64,000 bases of DNA from Pogostemon cablin (GCA_023678885.1 CM042998.1:6947820-7011819), one strand, 5' to 3'; counted from the first letter of the stretch, positions 22,732 to 35,434 are shown. Numbers and translations: made by a program. Notes: generated by a model from the letters alone, not told the origin.

Positions 22732-24687
22732 TGTTGAGAGTGAAAATAAGCGTGTTTTAATGTCCAATTTAATACCTTTTTGATTGATATTATTGTCATA
22801 TATTAGCACAAGTGTCTTATATTCAATATATTTGAGAAAAATGTGCACTTGAGGTGTTTTATTATGTTTTAGGTGAAAAAGGGATGAAAAGTGCAAAGTT
22901 GGAGAAAAGGTGCAATTTGTGGAATGATGCTGAAAAACGCACGTCCAATTTGTGTAATTTTTCTGTATTCGTGTGGAGCTCTGAATTTGAAGTGTGATAG
23001 ATAGTTGGAAAGCCACAGAAGAGAGGGTCGTTTTAGCATAAAGAACGCCTCGATCGGATTCCAAACGAGGAAGTTATGATTAAAGTGATGACGTCGCGCG
23101 AGCTGTGCCGAAAAGAATAGCTATGACAATTTGAATGACTTGTTACATATTCAAATATTGGAATTTCTGTGATTTCTTTATATGGATAGAAATTCAAGGA
23201 AGAGAAGATCACGTGAGCATTAGAATGACTCAAATCGAAGATCAGATGTGGAAGTTATGCGTGAAATGGTGAGACTGCGCAAGCTTGCTCGACTTGAATA
23301 TGTTGCTCGACCAGCACCTTCTTGGTCGAGCAGATGGGGCTTGGTCAAGCAAAATGACCAAAAACTTACAGAGAGCTTGCTCGACCATTACTTGACTTGG
23401 AGGCCTTGCTCGACTTCAGAAGGCTTGGTTGAGCAGAATGTCGATGATGCTATTTTTGGTAGTTTCGGATTTCTTTTACCAAATTTGGCGTATGTCTCAA
23501 GTAAAAGCCCATCCAAGGCCTATAAGAAGCACTTTACAAGTATAAAAAGGGATGTAGATCACATCATTAATTATCATAGAATCATATTGGAGAGGATAGA
23601 GGCCACAACAATACTACACTCCACAAGGGGGATCACCCCCAACCATCATCCACATCCTTTCCTCCATCCATCCATCACTTTAAAGATTCGTCTGTGGAAT
23701 CAAGAGGAGAACCAAGAGGAGGATTCAAGACGGAGAAGGACGCGACGACTCCCGCATCTAGGGTTAATTTCGTTTCCTAATTTATATTGTAATTTTCCAG
23801 ATATCTGGGTAAGATCTATCCAACACCCATGATTGTTCTTCATAACATCATGGGCTAGAGCATTTTTGGTAGAACTAGGGTTGGAAGGCTTTTACAAATT
23901 AATTGAACTTTCACTCCGTACAACACTACTTGTGGATTTATTTTATATATGATTGTACTTTCTTAATCCATATTCACGGTCATTTTGTGCATTTTCAATT
24001 GGTATATAGAGTCTGAATATATATATTGGTTGTAGATTGAGTGAGTTCACCACTAAACAGGATTCCATGTTATGATTCTAAGTGAGGGGACTCCGAAGTT
24101 TCATTAGAACTATCATATATGAATACTTATTAATTGAATTGAATTCGGGTTATTAAGTAGGATAAAGAGGATAATTTTCTAGTACCTATAAAGGGAGATC
24201 ATATCGGGTTAGAGTACCAATTGGCTAGGAAAATAATTGATACTGATAGTACCTAGAAAAGGGGGTGAAATTATATCTCTTACTCCGAGGTTATTCACAC
24301 GTGTTACACGCATATTTACTAGTGTCTATAGAGTAGATATGCATGGTTTAGTGATGCGTCCATATTCCACAAGGCAGAGTCAGACATCAACATACGGAAG
24401 GGAAATTAATGAGTGAAACCGGATTACTCTAGGGCTACCTATTCTATCTCTTGAGTCACTTTCTAATTCTTCTAAGTGCTTTTATTTTATTTGTTATTTA
24501 AATTAAGTATTTTAGTTGTTAGATTAAATCCTCAAACTGAATTGTCTTGTCTTAATTAATTTAGTAAATAATTAAATTAATAATACACCGTCCTTTGGGT
24601 TCGATATTCACTTGGTCGCTTGCTTAGCTGCAACTGATATCCATAATACTTGGGGATTAATTTTGCGTGCAAAGTAAATGCGCATAA
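22732..24687 (+). repeat. 3' LTR of element A
   Basis: It is 1956 bp and matches the 5' LTR with scattered substitutions and small indels. The terminal CA appears mutated to AA. Confidence 0.9.
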
Positions 24688-24798
24688 ACAAACCAACATG
24701 AAAAGTGTGTTATCTGAAAAGATACGGAGGAAGTATAATGTAACCATGATGCAACAATTATTTAATAATGATTACATATTAAACTAGTAAAATTATTA

Positions 24799-25047
24799 TT
24801 CCCTCCGTCCCGCGTTAGTGTTGATGTTTACTTTTTGCACGAATATTAAGAGATATAATATTTTAATGTGTAGTGATGTGAGAGAAATAATATTTAATGT
24901 AAAGTGTATAGTTGTATTAGTGTTGTGTATGGACCCTACATGGAATAATTAATTTTTTTAGCCCAACTTAACAAAAAGAAAATGTAAACCTTAACGTGAG
25001 ATAACCCCAAAATGAAAAATGTAAACCTTAACGCGGGATGGAAGGAG
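24799..25047. mobile_element. Stowaway-like MITE
   Basis: TTCCCTCCGTCCCGCGTTAGTG pairs with CTTAACGCGGGATGGAAGGAG at the right end; TA flanks both sides. It is related to the copy at 47166-47420. Confidence 0.75.
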
Positions 25048-25049
25048 TA

Positions 25050-25900
25050 TTTAAATAGAGTGGTAAGAAAAATATTCTTTCGGATGATATCACGACAGTA
25101 ATGTATAATAGAGGTCAGTCCTTTGTGGTGTTGTGTTCTGCAATCAGCCAATTACAGTAAATAAAAGATAAAAGACAATCTCTTGAAAAAATTTATATTT
25201 TTATATCTTTTGAATTCTATATTCACACATGAGCAATGATATATTGCATTTTTAAGAGCAAAAGTCGAATTGATCTAAATTTGTGTGCCTGGATGAATTT
25301 AAGTTGTAACAAATGAGACACATAATATTTTATATTGAGAGATTCTTAATAATGCTATTTAACTCTTCAAAAGAATATTTTTGAATTTATTTAACCTATT
25401 TGTATTGTCATTTATTTGAATTTTAATCATTTTATTTTATATACAAAATAAATAATAATCTTTTTAAATATATTATAAATAATACATTTAATATTTATTT
25501 TGAATAAAAAAATTCAAGTAGCCCACGTAATACGCGAGTTTCATGCTAGTATGTATAAATAGATAAATATCACAAGCTTCTTATAGAAGACTTGCCCAAT
25601 TATTAAAACACATAAGCTTCTTATAGAAGACTCGTACAATTATTCAAACACACAGTAAATAAAAATAATATTATTAGGATTTATTACTACCTAGTACAAA
25701 TTATATTCTTATATTATTGTTAGATACATTGCGGTGAAAATATTAATGAAATACAATATATTAAGATAAGATACCCAATATATCCCTCCGTAACAACTTT
25801 ACTTAAAAAATATAGTCATCTTCCACATAAGAATATTCATCATTCACGCAATACAATGATCTCCAACATGATACTATCCTAAACACCAATATCTTTTCCC
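25050..25900. other. AT-rich intergenic DNA
   Basis: No gene is seen. A short duplicated phrase (ATAAGCTTCTTATAGAAGACT) occurs near 25575-25650. The Helitron-like end at 25549 lies within. Confidence 0.5.
25519..25549 (+). mobile_element. Helitron-like 3' terminus
   Basis: A weak hairpin (CCCACGTAATACGCGAG) is followed by TTTCATG, CTAG and host T. This matches the Helitron 3' end pattern and resembles the minus-strand end at 14235. The body upstream is not delimited. Confidence 0.5.
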
Positions 25901-25929
25901 TTTTTTCTTCACATTCTATTTTTTTCTTT

Positions 25930-26290
25930 AAAAGCCCTAGTTGTGTGTGCACAGAGTATAAAAGGGAAATCACATAGTTGTGTGTGTTCAGAATATAAAA
26001 GGGAAATCAAAAGGTAGAAGATCAACCACAGGCTCTTCACCCCATCCTTCCGTGTATTTCAATTCATTTTTACTTCGAGGATTGCATTTCATGGCAGTGG
26101 CTGATTTGGCGGCCAGGAGATATAAGTTCAATGGGCGATGGGCATCAACCTTATCTTCATGTACTGCACACTCAAGCGAGGATTCTAGATCCACAGGCTG
26201 ATTGAGGATCTGGTCCAAATGGTGATGCCGTCTAATTTGCCCCATCTTCACCACTAAAGTTTCCCCCTAATTGCGAGGTATTGCCTCAAA
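25930..26290 (+). other. Exon-like segment, unrecognised
   Basis: Composition is less AT-rich than its surroundings. A 37-bp phrase (GTTGTGTGTG..ATAAAAGGGAAATCA) is tandemly duplicated at 25938-26009, followed by a frame containing MAVADLAARRYKFNGRWAST. I do not recognise the product and see no continuing exons. It may be a gene fragment or transcribed repeat. Confidence 0.2.
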
Positions 26291-26479
26291 ATATATTTAG
26301 AACCACCGTATGGGATAGAAGTTGAGATTATTGAGATTCAAACGGATTGGAGCGTTTACTTTGATGATGATTAAAAAAGAAAATTTTATATGTAATTTAC
26401 TGTTGGAGGTTTTGTACCATTTACTCTGCATAATAATTCTGTATAATATATTGTTAATAAGTTACAAACTATCTTGAGT

Positions 26480-27190
26480 TTAGATTTATTTTTTAATAAT
26501 TGAATGTATTCAATATATTTTAGATTTATTCATTATTTTTTATTCAAAATTAATAAATATTCAGAATATTTAATATTCAATAACGATATATTGAACACGA
26601 AATATTTAGAATGTATTCAAATGATGTGTTCAAAAATATTTACTCAATGTTCCACTTCAGAATTTATTCAATATATTTCAAACTCATTTAGTTTCTCAAT
26701 ATTCCATGAATTATTCATAATGATTATATAAAATTCAGATTTATTCCTTGAAATACTTTTGCATTCAGAATTAGAAGTATTTAAAATAATTAATGTTCAA
26801 TAACGATGTATTCAAAAAATTTTGGGTCAATATTCATAATGGTATTCAGATTGGGTATTCCACGAATTATTCATGATGGTATTCAGATTGGTTTGGGTCA
26901 ATATTAATAATGGTATTCAGAATTATGACAATGACTTGTATACAACCTTTATTTTTGTCAAAATGGTACAATCCTCGGTAACCAATTGAATTGGTACAAC
27001 TGGTTGTACCCTAGTCCCTCTCTAGAATGATATTCAGAATGGATATTCAATTTATTTCAGAAAAATTTGGGTCAATATTAATAATGGTATTCAAAATGAT
27101 ATTCAGAAGTTATTAAAATTCAGTATGCACATTTTTTAAATAAATTGAAAATGAATTATTCATAATGGTATTCAGGAGGAGTATTCAATT
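26480..27190. repeat. Irregular minisatellite-like TATTCAGAATGGTATTC region
   Basis: Variants of ATTCA.AATGGTATTCAGA, TATTCAATTTATT and TTTGGGTCAATATTAATAATG recur many times without a fixed period. No coding sequence is supported. Confidence 0.55.
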
Positions 27191-28098
27191 TATTTTCTTA
27201 AATTTTTTATGTTTAACTAATCTCCAATCTATTTCCTATTTTCATGTAGTAATTAATGACAAAATTAATTTTTGCATACAATTAAACTTAAAATAGGATT
27301 AAAAGTGGTATTTGATGGGTTTAATTTGTAGTGCATAATAATAATATAATTTGCCTATTGTATCTAGTAGTAATATAGGTACATAAAATGTACCTATAAG
27401 TAATGAACCCATATTATAAAAAATAAATTTTAAATGAAATACTTATATATATTTTAAATTTTGATTGAGTTAAAGAATAATGTGATTGATTCATACTTAT
27501 TTATTCTTCTTGCATTAAATTTTCAAATTATATCCAATTATATACACCCTCATTTCCTCACAAGTGAACATCAAGTATCTTATAATTAAGAGTCATGTGT
27601 TAATTCTTTTTAGTTTATAAATACTATCAATATTAAATATTAAATGTAAGTATATATATGTATTTTTTTTATTAAGTAATAAAAAGAAAAAAGAAATATT
27701 ATATATATATATATATATATCACACAAATAAAATATACATTATAATAATTAATAGTGCTATATATATCACACAATTTTTATATACATTATAATAATGAGT
27801 AATAATTATTTTTTAAAAGTATACTCTATTTATTATTACATGACACTGTCAAGTTAACTTATCTTTATTTATGGAGTAGAAAAACTTCATATGCGTTATA
27901 ATAATGATTAATAATTACTTTTAAAAAAATATATTCTATTTATTATTAAATGACACTATCAAGTTAATGTATCTTTATTTATTGAACAGAAATATTTTCA
28001 TAAAAGTAGATAATGATTGACTGAAAGAGTTTTTATTTGTTATTTTATTAATATCATATATCATATTTTTATTTTATTAATATCATAGTATATCATAT
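27191..28098. other. AT-rich intergenic DNA left of the copia element
   Basis: No gene is seen. A ~100-bp phrase (ACTCTATTTATTATTA.ATGACACT.TCAAGTTAA) is tandemly repeated at about 27820-27990, and a short (AT)n occurs near 27700. Confidence 0.5.
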
Positions 28099-28676
28099 TG
28101 TTAAGTGTAGACACCTGCATGCATGAGAATGGTGCATGTGATCAATGTTGGCAGTACACACGTGTTGGATAGAGATTGGTTGAGTCAGCAACATTATCAA
28201 AAGTAAGGATCAGTGTGTTGGCATTAGTTTGAGTCGTGGAGATCAGTTCATATGTATGGAAGAGCAGTGATCAGTTTGTGTCAAGAATGAGTCGTTGTTA
28301 AGTTGTTAGTGATTTACTAGATTCCATCTAACTAACCTCTAGCATGGCATGTAGTTTCTGATCACGTTTTTCAGCTATTATACATCACTTATTAGTTGAT
28401 AATACATATACATAAGATCATGTAGAAGTTAGGGTTCATAAATTCAGTTTCTAAGTTTGATCTCCATTATTGTATTGTTCATCAATAAGAATCTCTTTCC
28501 TTTGAGAGTGGACGTAGACATTCAAAAGTCGAACAACTATAATTTGTTATTCTTGAGTTTCATCTTTCAATTACTTAGCAAAAGAGAGAAAGAGAGCAAG
28601 TGTGAGCGATCATAAGTTTACATCTAATGTGAGTTCTTGAGTGATTACAATAGATCTTGCATTACGATTCATAAGA
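28099..28676 (+). repeat. 5' LTR of the copia element
   Basis: It is 578 bp, the same length as the 3' copy. By eye there are roughly ten differences in the first 180 bases, indicating an old insertion. The sequence after it (ATTGACGTCGTCTATGG) does not match the initiator-Met primer site common in copia elements. Confidence 0.9.
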
Positions 28677-28734
28677 ATTGACGTCGTCTATGGAAAAGTA
28701 AGCCACAGTCGACTGAGCAGAGAAGGAGATCACT

Positions 28735-29340
28735 ATGGTTACAACCAAGTTCGACGTCGAGAAGTTTATGGAGAAAACTAACTTCAGTTTGTGGAGAATG
28801 AAGATGGAAGCGATTCTCATTCAATAAGGACTATCTGATGCAATTAAGCCTTTGCCTGCAAATCAAGCTGCCGAGGTTGATGCAGTTGCAAATGCAGCAG
28901 ACCAAGAACAACAATCAAAAGACTGTAGTGCAATCATTCTTTGCCTAGGTGATAAAGAATTGAGAGAAATCGCCAAAGAAACTACAACAAGAGGAATTTA
29001 GCAGAGATTGGAAGATCTTTACATGGTAAAGAGCTTGGAAAATCGATTGTATATGAAGCAGAAGTTGTATTCTTTTAGGATTATAGAAGAGAAATCGATT
29101 ATCGGGCAGTTGGATGACTTCAACAAGATAATTGATGATCTAGAGAATATTGATGTAGCCCTGCATACTGAAGACAAGGCCAGAATTCTTCTATCAGCAC
29201 TATCTTCCTCATTTGAAGGTTTAAGGGACACTCTGTTGTTTGGAACCAATGAGTCTATTACTCTAGATCAAGTACAGTTGGCCCTTAAAGCAAAAGAACT
29301 TCACAAGAATTCTGATGTTCAAGCGAAGGGTGAAGGTTTG
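28735..29340 (+). pseudogene. copia gag fragment
   Basis: The frame starts MVTTKFDVEKFMEKTNFSLW and includes LEDLYMVKSLENRLYMKQ, typical of a copia gag (UBN2-type) domain. In-frame stops at ILIQ* and GI*QRLED break it. The frame is cut at 29340 by a solo LTR, and the zinc knuckle expected next is not visible on either side. Confidence 0.85.
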
Positions 29341-31109
29341 TGTTGAGAGTGGAATTTTACACATTTTATGTGTGCACATTACACCGTTTTGCTTAGGAAA
29401 ATTATTATTTTTGCATGGAATTGTGCTCGTTTGAGTATTTATATGATTTTGAGGCTACTAAGGTGTTTTGTGGAGTTTTGAAGGGTAAAACAGGATCAAA
29501 AGTTCAAAGTTGAAATGAAGAGTAAAAGTGTGAAGGAATGTTAAAAAACACACGTCCACATTGCATAATTTTTCTGTGTTTGTGTAGAATTCCAAATTGA
29601 TTATGTGATATATCATTGGAAATTAAGCCATGGAAGAGAGTATCGTTTTGACGAAAACATCACTCAGATCGAAATCTGTATGAGGAAGTTATGCTCGAAA
29701 CGATGAGGTCGCGCAATGCAGTCTGCAGCTCGGCAACCGCTAGGCAGACATCTCAGAGCGAGCTAGGGTGGCTCGGCAGCCAATTTTGGCCAAGTTGAGG
29801 TCTTGCAGAGCCTACACAACATCATCTTTTCACCTATATGCGGCTCGCCTACCACTCGACAATGTTCAGACCCAGATCGGCTCGAGCTTGGTGCCGAGCG
29901 GTGTGTTTTTGGGCCCAGTCGCGGCCTGTTCGATCCAGCAGTGTGTTTTTGACTTCCAGATTGTTATTTGGCCAGTTTTCGACGCGAAAAAATCCTACAA
30001 TAGTCCAAGACATAAAAGGGGAAATCAACACACAATTGAGAATAACCCACTTACATCTATTGCCACTTTTCACGTAAATTCTGCGCACATCAGATTCTAA
30101 TCTGATTTTCATCATCCATCCATCTTCAAGAGGGTTCCAAGTACTAATTGAGGGAGATTGGACGATCAGAGAGACGGAGAAGGAACATGGAACTACGCTT
30201 ACGCTAGGATTTCGTGTTTCTCATCTTTTCATTCCTTTTATCCTTATTTTTGGTATGAATTGCATAGCCATGAGTGTTAATTGTAACCTCATGGGCTAAT
30301 TTTCTTATACAGTTCTAGGGTTTGATGGATAGATTGAATTGATTTTGGAACCTAGACCAAAATTGAGATTTTATGCAGTTGATACTCTGATCTTATTTAT
30401 TTTATTCATACTTGCTTATATGCTTCATAACGTCTTCACAGTAATTTCATGACATCCACTATAATGCTTGATTTATTTTGTTAGCTTGTGTGCATTCATG
30501 ATTAGTATTGTCTATCTGTTAGGGATTGAAGTAGTTTCTCTATAAACACTTTAATTCCATGAACTGGTAAATCAAATACTTGAATTATTTAGTGGAATAA
30601 TGCAATTAGACATTCAAGTAGAAAGTGGATAAAATCTTGTAGTAATTCCAGAGAATATCTTGTTAGTCAAACTTATCATCCAGAGGTATTGTTATTTGTT
30701 TTGATTAGTATCTAGGAATAAAGTTTGGTAATATTCACGCACCTTAGGAAATAAATCAGAATATACTGTTAGCTTAAAATTGGATGATATCTGGTGGGTT
30801 AACAGTTGGTGTATTTTCATTGACGCTGCATGAATGAATAATTGGAAGTCTAAAAACCCAAATTAATTGGTCTATACCTGATCTTTTAGAACTGTTGCTT
30901 ATCTCTTGATTAGAACTTGTTTATTTTTATTGCTTTTAATTAATTCAGTTAATTAATATTTCGTTATTTAGATAATTAATTTAAAAACTCTTGGAAATTG
31001 GTTACCCTCTTCTGATTAAGCTAGTAATATTTAGAAGATAAATAATTAACTATCCTTTTGGGATCGATAATTTAACTTGGGTACTTGCTGCTAAGATTGA
31101 CATCCTTAC
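29341..31109 (+). repeat. Solo LTR, family related to elements A and C (insertion D)
   Basis: It begins TGTTGAGAGTGG and ends near AATGTCA, with no internal region. Its first 400 bp share order and wording with the A-type LTR (ATCAAAAGT.CAAAGTTG, AATTTTTCTGTGTT, GGAAGTTATG), but are clearly diverged. The GC-rich part near 29710-29950 has GCTCGGCA motifs where the A family has GGTCGAGCA. No clear target duplication was found. Confidence 0.7.
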
Positions 31110-31657
31110 AAGAAATAATGTCATAAGTGGAAGGCCATGGTAGCTAAGAAGATTGCAGAAAAGGGAGGAGGCGAGCAGAATCAAGTAAATCAGGTAACTG
31201 ATAATCAAAATAACAATGATAATGATTTCATTGAAGCTTTGTCAGTATTATCTGGTCCCATATCAGATGAATGGGTAATGGATTCAGGGTGCACTTTTCA
31301 TATGACATCTAAGAAAGATTGGTTTACTAAATTAAGACCATGTAATGAGGGATTAGTCCTATTAGGGAATGATCAAGCTATAAAGATAGAAGGCATTGGC
31401 TCAACCAAGCTGAAGATGTTTGATAAAGTGATAAGATTACTCAATAAGGTGAGATATGTACCATGTTTGAGAAGAAATTTAATCTCACTTGGTATGCTGG
31501 ACTCTCAAGGATATATGTGTGTGTTAAAGGAAGAAAAAATCACCATCATGAAGGGGAGTTCAACTGTGATAAAGGGAGTCAAGAGAAGTGATTTGTATTT
31601 TCTTGAAGGATCTGTCATCTCTGGTCAGATTAATACATCACAGGAAAAGGATGATCA
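31110..31657 (+). pseudogene. copia protease segment
   Basis: The frame contains WVMDSGCTFHMTSK, the aspartic-protease active-site block of copia polyproteins, and continues through YVPCLRRNLISLG. It is interrupted by a solo LTR at 31658 and continues at 33454. Confidence 0.85.
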
Positions 31658-33453
31658 TGATGAGAATGTAAATAAGCGTGTTTTAGTGTCCAATTTAATA
31701 CCTTTTTGATAGGAATTGTTGTTATATATTAGCACATGTGTCTTATATTCAATATTTTGAGAAAAATGTGCATTTGAGGTGTTTTATTGTATTTTAGGTG
31801 GAAAAATGATTAAAAGTGTAAAGTTGGAGAAAATATGCAACTTGTGTAGGAATGTTGAAAAACGTACGTCCAACTTGTGTAATTTTTCTGTGTTTATGTG
31901 GAGCTCTAAACTAGAAGTGTGATACATGATTGGAAAGCCACAGAAGAGAGGATCGTTTTAGCATAAGTAACACTTTAATCGGAGTCCAAACAAGAAAGTT
32001 ATGATCAAAATGGTTACATCGCGCAAGCTGTGCCGAATAGAACGATTGTGCCACTTTTCATAACTTGTTATACCTCCAAATGTTGGAGTTTTTGAGAGTT
32101 CTTTTTATGGATAGAAAGACAAGGAAAGAGAATCACATGAGCATAAGAATCAATGAAATTAGAGTTTAGATGTGGAAGTTATGCGCAAAATGGTGAGACT
32201 GCGCATGCAGCTCGACCAGAACCACTTTGGTCGAGCTAGGACACGCAGATCTGTTTTGAACGGTTTTACATCCCCAGTGAGTGTTTTTGTATATTTTCCA
32301 AGAAAAAGTTCATTCAAGGTCCATAAGGAGAGCTTGCAAGTATAAAAGGGGATGCAGATCATACCAAGAAAGGAACTGCAACACAATCATTCTACAAGGG
32401 GCCGGGGATCATCCCCCAAACATCATCCACATCCTTTCCTCCATCTATCCATCACTTTGAAGATTCGTCTGCTGAATCAAGAGGAGAACCAAGAGGAGGA
32501 TTCAAGACGGAGAAGGACGTGACGACGCCCACATCTAGGGTTTATTCATTTTCTAATTTATCTTGCATTTTCCAGACATATGGGTAAGATCTATCTAACA
32601 CCCATGATTGTTCTTCGCAACGTCATGGGCTAGAACCATTTTGGTAGATCTAGGGTATTGAAGGTTTTACAAATTAATTAAACTATGTTGTGTGTTCTCC
32701 GTACAACACTACTTGTTGATTAATTTTATATATGATTGTGCTTTCTTAATCCATATTCACGGTCGTTTTGTATATAGAGTTTGAATATATATCTTGGTTG
32801 TACATTGAGTGCGTTCACTGCTGAACAGGATTCCATGTTATGATTCTAAGTGAGGGGACTCCAAAGCTTCATTAGAACTGTCATATATGAATGTTTATTA
32901 ATTGAATTGAATTCGGGTTAGTAAGCAGGACAGAGAGGGTAATTTTATAGTACCTATAAAGGAAGATCATATCGGGTTAGAATCCAGACGTGGGAAACAA
33001 TTGATACTGATAGTACCTAGAAAGGGGGGTTAAATTATATATCTTGCTCTAAGGTTATTCACACGTGTTACATGCTTATCTACTTGTGTCTATAGAGTAG
33101 ATTAGCATGGCTTAGTAATGCATCCATAATCCACAAGGCATAGTCGACCTGCACTTGAGAGGGAAGTTAAGTAATAAAATTGGATTACCCTAGAGCTATC
33201 TATTCTCCATTCTTGAGACACTTTCGTATTCTTCCAATGTTATTTATTTTACTTGTTATTTTAATTAATTATTTAGTAGTTGATAATCAAACCTCAAACT
33301 TAATTGCCTTTCGTCTTAATTAATTTAGTTAATAATTAAATTGATAATACGCCATCCTTTGGGTTCGATATTTAACTTGGTCGCTTGCTTAAGCTGCAAC
33401 TGATATCCTTAATACTTGGAGATTAATTTTGTGTGCAAAGAAAATGCCCATCA
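31658..33453 (+). repeat. Solo LTR of the element C/A family (insertion B)
   Basis: It begins TGATGAGAATG, like element C, and ends CCCATCA, about 1.8 kb with no internal region. It lies inside the copia pol frame. The 5-mers at its edges (GATCA, ATGTA) do not match, so the duplication has decayed or one edge was altered by recombination. Confidence 0.85.
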
Positions 33454-34698
33454 ATGTACATTTGTGGCATGGAAGATTAGCACATGTCAGTGAGAGAGGA
33501 TTACAAGAGCTAGCAAGACAAGGTTTATTAAATCTCAGCTCAACTGTTAAGTTGAATTAGTGTGAAGCCTTGTGGACTATGCGCATAGCACTAAGGCTAG
33601 ATTGGAGTACATACATTCAGATTTATGGGGACCTTCAAAGACTACAACTATAGGAGGAGGAAGATATTTTATATCTTTTATAGATGACTACTCAAGGAAG
33701 CAGTAGGTAAGGATTTTAAAGTTAAAAGATGAAGCATTTCCAACATTTAAGAACGGGCTAACAGAATAGAGAATCAAACTGAGTGAAAGTTAAAATGCTT
33801 GAGGACTGACAATGGATTAGACTTTTCTTCACAAGAGTTTAATAACTACTATCAAGAAAAGGGCATCAAAAGGCATAGAATTGTTCCAGGCACTCAACAG
33901 CAAAATGGTGTTGCTGAGAGGATGAATCAAACATTGCTTGAGAATGTGAGATGCCTATTGAGCAGTGGAGGTTTCTCTAAGAGGTTTTGGGGTGAGCTTG
34001 TTGTCACAGTACCTTATCTAATCAATATGTGTCCTTCAGCAGCACTTAAGTTTAAAACTCCTGAGGAAATATGGTCTGGAAGGATTCCAAGTTATGATCA
34101 TTTGAAAGTAATAGGTTGTCAAGACTATGTACATCAGAAATGGGACAAGGAAGAGTCAAGAGCTATTAAGTGTGTGCCTGTAGGGTATCCAAAAGAAGTA
34201 AAGGGATACAAACTATGGTGTTATGAAACTAACAATTTCATTATTAGTAGAGATGTGAGTTTTAATGAGAATAGGATATCTTTAATTAAAAATGCAGCAG
34301 GTGTAATCTCTGATACAAACCAGGTTGAGCTTGAGGTGGAGCTTGATACAGACAGAAATCAACAAATAGGAAATCAAAGTACATCTACATCACAATCAGA
34401 AGGTGAGACATCTGCTGAAAGAAGAACACTGAGTAGTTACCAGATGGTCAGAGATAGATTAAGGAGGCAGATAAGAGCTCCTGTCAGATATGTTGAAGCT
34501 GATATTATTTCCTATGCTCTATATGTAGCTTCATATGTTGAAATTTATGAACCAAGATCATATTCTAAAGCCAAGACAAGTAAAGAATGTAACAAGTGGT
34601 TAGTGGCAATGGAAGAAGAACTATTATCCTTGCAAAGGAATAATACTTGGATAATAGTGGATAAACCAGCAAATCAGAAATTAGTAGGATGTAAGTAG
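33454..34698 (+). pseudogene. copia pre-integrase and integrase segments
   Basis: VHLWHGRLAHVSERGLQELA is the GAG-pre-integrase zinc-binding part. Broken frames then give LEYIHSDLWGPSK and FIDDYSR, then an intact 300-codon stretch from MRTDNGLDFSSQEF through GTQQQNGVAERMNQTLLE (integrase core). The tail (WLVAMEEELLSLQRNNTW) begins reverse transcriptase. Stops occur near 33560, 33650 and 33710. Confidence 0.9.
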
Positions 34699-35374
34699 AT
34701 TTATAAGAAAAAGCTTGTAAAAACAAGGAAGAAGGGATCAGATATAAAGCAAGGCTTGTTGCTAGAGGTTTCTCACAAAAGGAAGGTGTGGATTACAATG
34801 AAATATTCTCACATGTTGTTAAGCATTGCTCTATCAGAATTTTACTTGTTCTGGTGACTCAATTTGATCTAGATTTACATCAAAGGGATGTGACTACTAC
34901 TTTCTTGCATGGAAACCTTGAAGAAAAAATTTTCATGTAAGTACCTGAAGGTGCTGATTTGGATAGAGCAGATAAAAAGGCATGCAAGCTAGTTAAGTCC
35001 GTGTATGGTCTTAAACAAAGTCCAAGGTGGTGGTATTTGAGATTTGATAAATACATAACATCAAATGGTTTCAGTAGAAGTCTGCATGATAGTTGTGTTT
35101 ATATAAGATGTGAAAAATGCATTTACATATACTTATTACTGTATGTGGATGATACTCTTATTGCCTGCAGAGATATGACAGGAATAAACTCAGTAAAAGA
35201 CATTCTAAGAAGGGAGTTTGAGATAAAAGACCTTGGAGAAGCATGTATTATACTTGGGATGCAGATCAGAAGGAATAAATCAGCTGGAACCTTATGCTTA
35301 AATCAAGAGTCTTATTTGATCAATGTACTTAAAAGGTCAATATGGATCAATGTAAGTCAATTTCAGTACCAGTA
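34699..35374 (+). pseudogene. copia reverse transcriptase segment
   Basis: A stop and frameshift at about 34697-34950 separate it from the preceding frame. It then reads KSVYGLKQSPRWWYLRFDKY and LLLYVDDTLIA, with the YVDD catalytic box intact. A further stop at 35374 ends it. Confidence 0.9.
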
Positions 35375-35434
35375 AAACATGGTTTATGCTTGTCCTAACA
35401 GAATGGGCCTAAAACATATGAAGAAAGATCAAAA

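Larger units (their letters stand above)
16867..24687 (+). mobile_element. Athila-like Ty3/gypsy LTR retrotransposon, non-autonomous (element A)
   Basis: Two direct LTRs of about 1.96 kb begin TGTTGAGAG and end near GCGCATCA (right copy CATAA). They enclose a primer-binding site matching the 3' end of plant tRNA-Asp, a gag-related frame, about 1.8 kb of non-coding sequence and a G-rich purine tract (AAGTTTGGGGGTTT) abutting the 3' LTR. Flanking 5-mers ACAAC and ACAAA are a nearly perfect target duplication. I found no protease catalytic motif, reverse transcriptase, RNase H or integrase, so movement would need enzymes from a related element. Confidence 0.9.
16451..24733. mobile_element. Stowaway-like MITE split by a second MITE and an LTR element
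   Basis: The left part (16451-16534 and 16755-16866) and the right tail (24688-24733) together align with the uninterrupted copy at 47586-47840. Shared phrases are CGGCACGGAGATT, TATGGGGAAG.GTGATTG, CAAACTTTTG.GGGA and AAAAGTGTGT.ATCT. TA flanks both outer ends. Two later insertions broke it. Confidence 0.8.

Noticed and set aside
23248..23832. 194-codon plus-strand frame
   Set aside because: It lies wholly inside the 3' LTR of element A and is broken in the 5' LTR copy; no protein similarity is evident.
29653..33453. Reading the two solo LTRs (insertions D and B) as the paired ends of one element
   Set aside because: They belong to clearly diverged families (TGTTGAGAGTGG against TGATGAGAATG) and the DNA between them is copia protease sequence.
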